Source: Saccharopolyspora_C sp047200635 (lineage in GTDB: Bacteria; Actinomycetota; Actinomycetes; Mycobacteriales; Pseudonocardiaceae). From it: 64,000 nt of DNA. The notes under the pieces are model-generated. The model did not search any database and was not told the origin of the DNA. It was given only the letters and a program-made list of their open reading frames with translations. Location: the NCBI RefSeq assembly GCF_047200635.1, contig NZ_JBJZOI010000005.1, forward strand, positions 124,001 through 188,000, in the 5' to 3' direction. The first letter of the stretch is position 1. Each line of letters opens with the position of its first letter. Position numbers and translations under genes: made by a program. Shown here piece after piece: positions 61,077-64,000 of this stretch.

Positions 61077-62003
61077 TCATCGGTGGGAGCGGACTCCCAG
61101 CAGCACGTCCTCCCAGGACGGGACCATCGGGTGATTCTTGCGGCGGCGGGCCGGTTCGGTCTTGCGAGCGGCCTCGTCCTCGACGGCCTCGAGGTCGTCC
61201 TCCCCGGCCTGCTCGGCCAGCGGGGCCGAGGGCTCCGGCTCGGGGGACGGCGCGGGGACCACGCCCTCCAGGTCCAGCGGGGGGATCGCGGGCAGGGACT
61301 GCTTGGCCGGAGCGGGCGGCGCGGTGTCCTCGACGGGCTCGGCCAGCTCCTGCCCGGCCTCGTCGAACCCCAGCGCCTCCCTGGCCAGCGCGGTCACCGG
61401 GCGCACCGTGCGCAGCGTCCGGTTCGGCGAGGGGTCCAGCAGGTCGACCGCGTGGTCGTCGATCGGGGCGACGGTGCCGCCGTGCGCTCCCGGGTGGAAG
61501 ACCCAGTGCGCGCGGTTCTCGGAACGCCCGGCCTGCCACTGCAGCCGGACGACCCACTTGCCGTCCTCGCCGCGCCAGGCGTCCCAGCTCGCGTCGGTGA
61601 GGTCGTGCCCGCGCATCCCGAAGGTGTGCGCCACGACCTCCCCGAGGGTCTGCACGTCGGGGCCGTCCTCGCGGACGGGGTGGGCGCGCTGCGAGCGCTC
61701 GGCGATCTGCGCGCGCTCCAGCAGCACCGGGTAGGCGTAGCGCTCGACCCGCTGCTCGGGGATGCCCGCGGCGGCGGCGACTTCCTCGACCGAGGCGCCG
61801 GCACGCACCCGGGCCTGGATCTCGCGGGGGCGCATCTGCGCCTCCATCTCGATCTGCACCTGGCCGAGGCGGGTCAGGTCACCGCGCGCGGCCGCCCGCA
61901 ACCGCTCGTCGGCGGGCACGGAAAAGCGGTCGCCGTTCTCCGGGTCCTCGCAGATGACGGTCTCACCGTCCTCGTCGAGCCCGACAACCCGCAGCGCACG
62001 CAT
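61077..62003 (-). CDS. sepH: septation protein SepH
   Basis: A 308-residue cell-division protein that stimulates FtsZ assembly in Actinobacteria. Residues 1-170 are the conserved N-terminal domain (MRALRVVGLDEDGETVICED, the helix-turn-helix-like GASVEEVAAAAGIPEQRVERY, and WVVRLQWQAGRSENRAHWVF). A disordered acidic linker leads to the conserved C-terminal FtsZ-associated segment RRKNHPMVPSWEDVLLGVR. The ATG at 62003 has GGGAGG 7 bases upstream. It lies beside serC, as in mycobacteria (Rv0883c-Rv0884c, from memory). Confidence 0.92.
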   Translation of the reverse strand: MRALRVVGLDEDGETVICEDPENGDRFSVPADERLRAAARGDLTRLGQVQIEMEAQMRPREIQARVRAGASVEEVAAAAGIPEQRVERYAYPVLLERAQIAERSQRAHPVREDGPDVQTLGEVVAHTFGMRGHDLTDASWDAWRGEDGKWVVRLQWQAGRSENRAHWVFHPGAHGGTVAPIDDHAVDLLDPSPNRTLRTVRPVTALAREALGFDEAGQELAEPVEDTAPPAPAKQSLPAIPPLDLEGVVPAPSPEPEPSAPLAEQAGEDDLEAVEDEAARKTEPARRRKNHPMVPSWEDVLLGVRSHR

Positions 62004-62043
62004 ACGCCAGCCTCCCCGGTCGTTGTCACCAAGCTGTGACCGT

Positions 62044-62083
62044 AACCCGGCGTGCCCTCTTGACGGGGGAGGCACGCCGGGTT
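62044..62083 (-). terminator. hairpin between serC and sepH
   Basis: AACCCGGCGTGCC pairs with GGCACGCCGGGTT (13 bp, 14-base loop). It is about 185 bp past the serC stop and 41 bp before the sepH start, so it probably ends serC transcripts; a role in the sepH leader is possible. Confidence 0.5.
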
Positions 62084-62268
62084 CGGTGTCGCTTCGTGAC
62101 CATCCTCTCCCTCACCGATCTTGCCTGAACAGCGGTCGACATGCGATCTCGTGGCGAGATCCGACCACCGTTTTGATCACAGCAAGTGATCAACAGCCGG
62201 TTCGGGTGACACGGATGTGCCGGTCGTCATGGTGCGGCGGCCGACCGGGGGAGATGGACGCGCCGCGC

Positions 62269-63408
62269 TCAGGAGAGCTGCGAGACCACCCAGTCGATGG
62301 ACTTCGTCAGCGCGGTGACGTCGTCCGGCTCGATCGCCGGGAAGGTGCCGACGCGGAGCTGGTTGCGGCCGAGCTTGCGGTACGGCTCGGTGTCCACCAC
62401 GCCGTTCGCGCGCAGCGCCTTCGCGATGGCCGCCGCGTCGACCGCGTCGTCGAAGTCCAGCGTCACCACGACCTGCGAGCGCTTCGCCGGGTCCTGGACG
62501 AACGGCGTCGCGTAGCTCGACTCCTCCGCCCACCGGTACAGCCGCTGCGAGGACTCCCGGGTGCGCGCCGAGCACCAGTCCAGGCCGCCCTGGGAGTTCA
62601 TCCAGTCGATCTGGTCGGCCAGCAGGAACAGCGTGGCCACCGCCGGGGTGTTGTAGGTCTGGTCCTTGCGGGAGTTGTCCAGCGCCGTCGGCAGCGACAG
62701 GAACTCCGGCACCCAGCGGTCGCTGGCGCCGATCTCACCGATGCGCTCGATCGCGGCCGGGCTCATCGCGGCCAGCCAGAGCCCGCCGTCGGAGGCGAAG
62801 GACTTCTGCGGCGCGAAGTAATAGACGTCCACGTCGGAGGCGTCGAACGGAAGCCCGCCCGCGCCGGAGGTGGCGTCGACCGCGATCAGCGCCCGCTCCG
62901 AACCCGCGGGGCGGGTCGGCGGCACCATGACGCCGGTGGAGGTCTCGTTGTGCGCCCAGCCGATCAGGTCGACACCCGGGTCCGAGACGGGAGCCGGGGC
63001 GTCGCCGGGCTCGGCGGAGACGACGATCGGGTCGGCCAGGAAGGGGGCGCCCTTGGTGGCCTTGGCGAACTTCTGCGAGAACTCGCCGTAGGTCAGGTGC
63101 AGCGAACGCTCCCGGACGAGGCCGAAGGTCGCGGCGTCCCAGAACGCGGTGGTGCCGCCGACCCCGAGCACGACCTCGTAGCCCTCCGGCAGCGAGAACA
63201 GCTGTCCCAGGCCCTCGCGGACCCGTCCGACCAGCGACTTCACCGGCTTCTGCCGGTGCGAGGTGCCCATCACCGCGGCGCCCTCGGAGGCCAGCCGGGC
63301 GAGCTGCTCGGAGCGGACCTTCGACGGGCCGCAGCCGAAGCGGCCGTCGGACGGGAGCAGCTCGCTGGGCAGCTTCAGGGTGGTCGGGTCGGTTTCGGCC
63401 TGCGTCAT
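62269..63408 (-). CDS. serC: phosphoserine aminotransferase
   Basis: A 379-residue PLP enzyme converting 3-phosphohydroxypyruvate and glutamate to phosphoserine. FGCGPSKVR opens the enzyme and SHRQKPVKSL follows. The PLP lysine is in YYFAPQKSFASDGG and DATSGAGG supplies the ring-stacking Asp. Sequence and length match the actinobacterial SerC form. The stop lies far from sepH, and a 355-bp gap separates its start from the citrate synthase stop. Confidence 0.95.
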   Translation of the reverse strand: MTQAETDPTTLKLPSELLPSDGRFGCGPSKVRSEQLARLASEGAAVMGTSHRQKPVKSLVGRVREGLGQLFSLPEGYEVVLGVGGTTAFWDAATFGLVRERSLHLTYGEFSQKFAKATKGAPFLADPIVVSAEPGDAPAPVSDPGVDLIGWAHNETSTGVMVPPTRPAGSERALIAVDATSGAGGLPFDASDVDVYYFAPQKSFASDGGLWLAAMSPAAIERIGEIGASDRWVPEFLSLPTALDNSRKDQTYNTPAVATLFLLADQIDWMNSQGGLDWCSARTRESSQRLYRWAEESSYATPFVQDPAKRSQVVVTLDFDDAVDAAAIAKALRANGVVDTEPYRKLGRNQLRVGTFPAIEPDDVTALTKSIDWVVSQLS

Positions 63409-63764
63409 TTCCGGCGCCTCCGGGTGCTTGTCGGGTCGGCTTGTCTCGCGGGCGCCCCGGAACCGGGCAGCGCCCGGGTGCGTGGGCCCGCGTGCGGTGG
63501 ACGGGTTCGGCGGAGTCCCGGTCGCCGCGGGGGACCGGCGCCGTTGCCGGTTCCGGCTCGGTGCGTGGCGCGACTACGGGTGCGATGGTCCATCCCGGTG
63601 CGCCGCGCGGGTGGCGGAGCCGTGGGGCAACTTACTGCGCGGGGACGTCTTTGGCCAGCAACCGGCCCGTCATGTGATCGAAAACTGGCGCCGTGACCAG
63701 GTGTTTTTCCGATGGCCCGCCGGGAGCGGCGTGGCGACGCCCGCCCGGCGGGCCGAACGGTCGG
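63409..63764. other. 356-bp gap upstream of serC
   Basis: It holds the serC promoter region and the citrate-synthase terminator at 63714-63754. The open frames are shadows without ribosome sites. No operator or RNA element is visible. Confidence 0.4.
63714..63754 (-). terminator. terminator of the citrate synthase gene
   Basis: GGCCCGCCGGG pairs perfectly with CCCGGCGGGCC (11 bp, 19-base loop), 10 bp after the stop codon. Confidence 0.55.
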
Positions 63765-64000
63765 TCAGACCGCGGCGGGCAGGGCGGCGACGGAGTCCCA
63801 GCCCTCGACCTGCCGCGGGGAGCGGGGCTCCGGGCCGACGTAGTGCGCGGAGGGGCGCACCAGGCGTCCGGTGCGCTGCTGCTCCAGCACGTGCGCGGAC
63901 CAGCCCGCGGTGCGCGCGCAGGTGAACATCGCGGGCATCATCTCGGTCGGCACCTCGGCGAAGTCCAGGACGACCGCCGCCCAGAACTCCACGTTGGTCT
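63765..64000 (-). CDS. citrate synthase, C-terminal fragment
   Basis: The last 77 codons of a gene whose start is beyond the right edge. The segment reads EFWAAVVLDFAEVPTEMMPA, TCARTAGWSAHVLEQQRTGR and ends in a family-typical LVRPSAHYVGPEPR tail. The final Arg in RLVRPSA-type context binds substrate in citrate synthases. Its position after serC matches mycobacterial citA (Rv0889c, from memory). Oxaloacetate and acetyl-CoA are the expected substrates. Confidence 0.88.
   Translation of the reverse strand, partial: TNVEFWAAVVLDFAEVPTEMMPAMFTCARTAGWSAHVLEQQRTGRLVRPSAHYVGPEPRSPRQVEGWDSVAALPAAV

Overview
The window is uniformly very GC-rich, densely packed actinobacterial chromosome, most likely from a Pseudonocardiaceae member (a Saccharopolyspora-like organism is my best guess). 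The evidence is GTG-rich starts and GTGA/ATGA stop-start overlaps, a Cvn conservon, an XRE-DUF5753/DUF397 pair with small zinc-finger-like proteins, a PE/PPE/EspG/DUF3558 cluster, an Rpf gene with a c-di-AMP riboswitch, and SepH. From about 17.3 kb to the right end the gene order follows the mycobacterial block Rv0862c to Rv0889c (from memory): helicase-associated protein, Moco genes, rpfA, YccF, cold-shock protein, DUF2771 lipoprotein, MFS, DUF3027, MarR, SpoU methylase, DUF2537, SepH, SerC, citrate synthase. This looks like vertically inherited backbone with lineage-specific insertions.

Layout. 1-120: start of the XPB-type helicase gene. 0.4-16.8 kb: a block between XPB and its usual neighbour. 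It holds a Cys-rich membrane protein, two benzoylformate-decarboxylase-like TPP enzymes, an SGNH esterase with a TetR regulator, a nitrate/sulfonate/taurine-type ABC transporter (binding protein, two permeases, ATPase) and a complete conservon (cvnA-D). 17.3-30.2 kb: helicase-associated protein, malic enzyme, moaC, a mog-moaE fusion, rpfA behind a c-di-AMP riboswitch and a CRP-type palindrome, moaD-moaA, and a HTH-TOBE regulator-modABC-HAD operon. Moco synthesis and molybdate uptake are therefore grouped. 30.2-41.6 kb: YccF, PhzF, XRE-cupin, acyl-CoA ligase, R2lox oxidase, HAD, cold-shock protein, lipoprotein/MFS pair, glutaminyl-cyclase-like lipoprotein, DUF3027. 41.6-51.3 kb: a 992-residue sacsin-type ATPase, the XRE/DUF397 locus, two small CxxC proteins, a proline-rich membrane protein, and the PPE-like/DUF3558/PE-like/EspG type VII cluster. 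51-64 kb: NCS2 permease, MarR, MFS, superoxide dismutase with a possible Nur box, glutamate-cysteine ligase family protein, Bcr/CflA exporter, SpoU methylase, DUF2537, SepH, SerC and the 3' end of citrate synthase.

The most unusual feature belongs to no gene. Four arrays of a short palindrome (arms GATTTC and GAAATC around four variable bases, 22 copies in all) lie at 16.8-17.3, 34.3-34.5, 37.3-37.5 and 55.0-55.2 kb. All four lie in gaps between convergent genes. Start-to-start spacing is repeatedly 41-43 bp, usually exactly 42, about four turns of B-DNA, while the roughly 26-bp spacers differ between arrays. At 55 kb, and partly at 17 and 34 kb, ordinary GC-rich terminator hairpins flank the array. 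A simple terminator role is therefore unlikely; an architectural protein-binding array or a REP-like element fits better.
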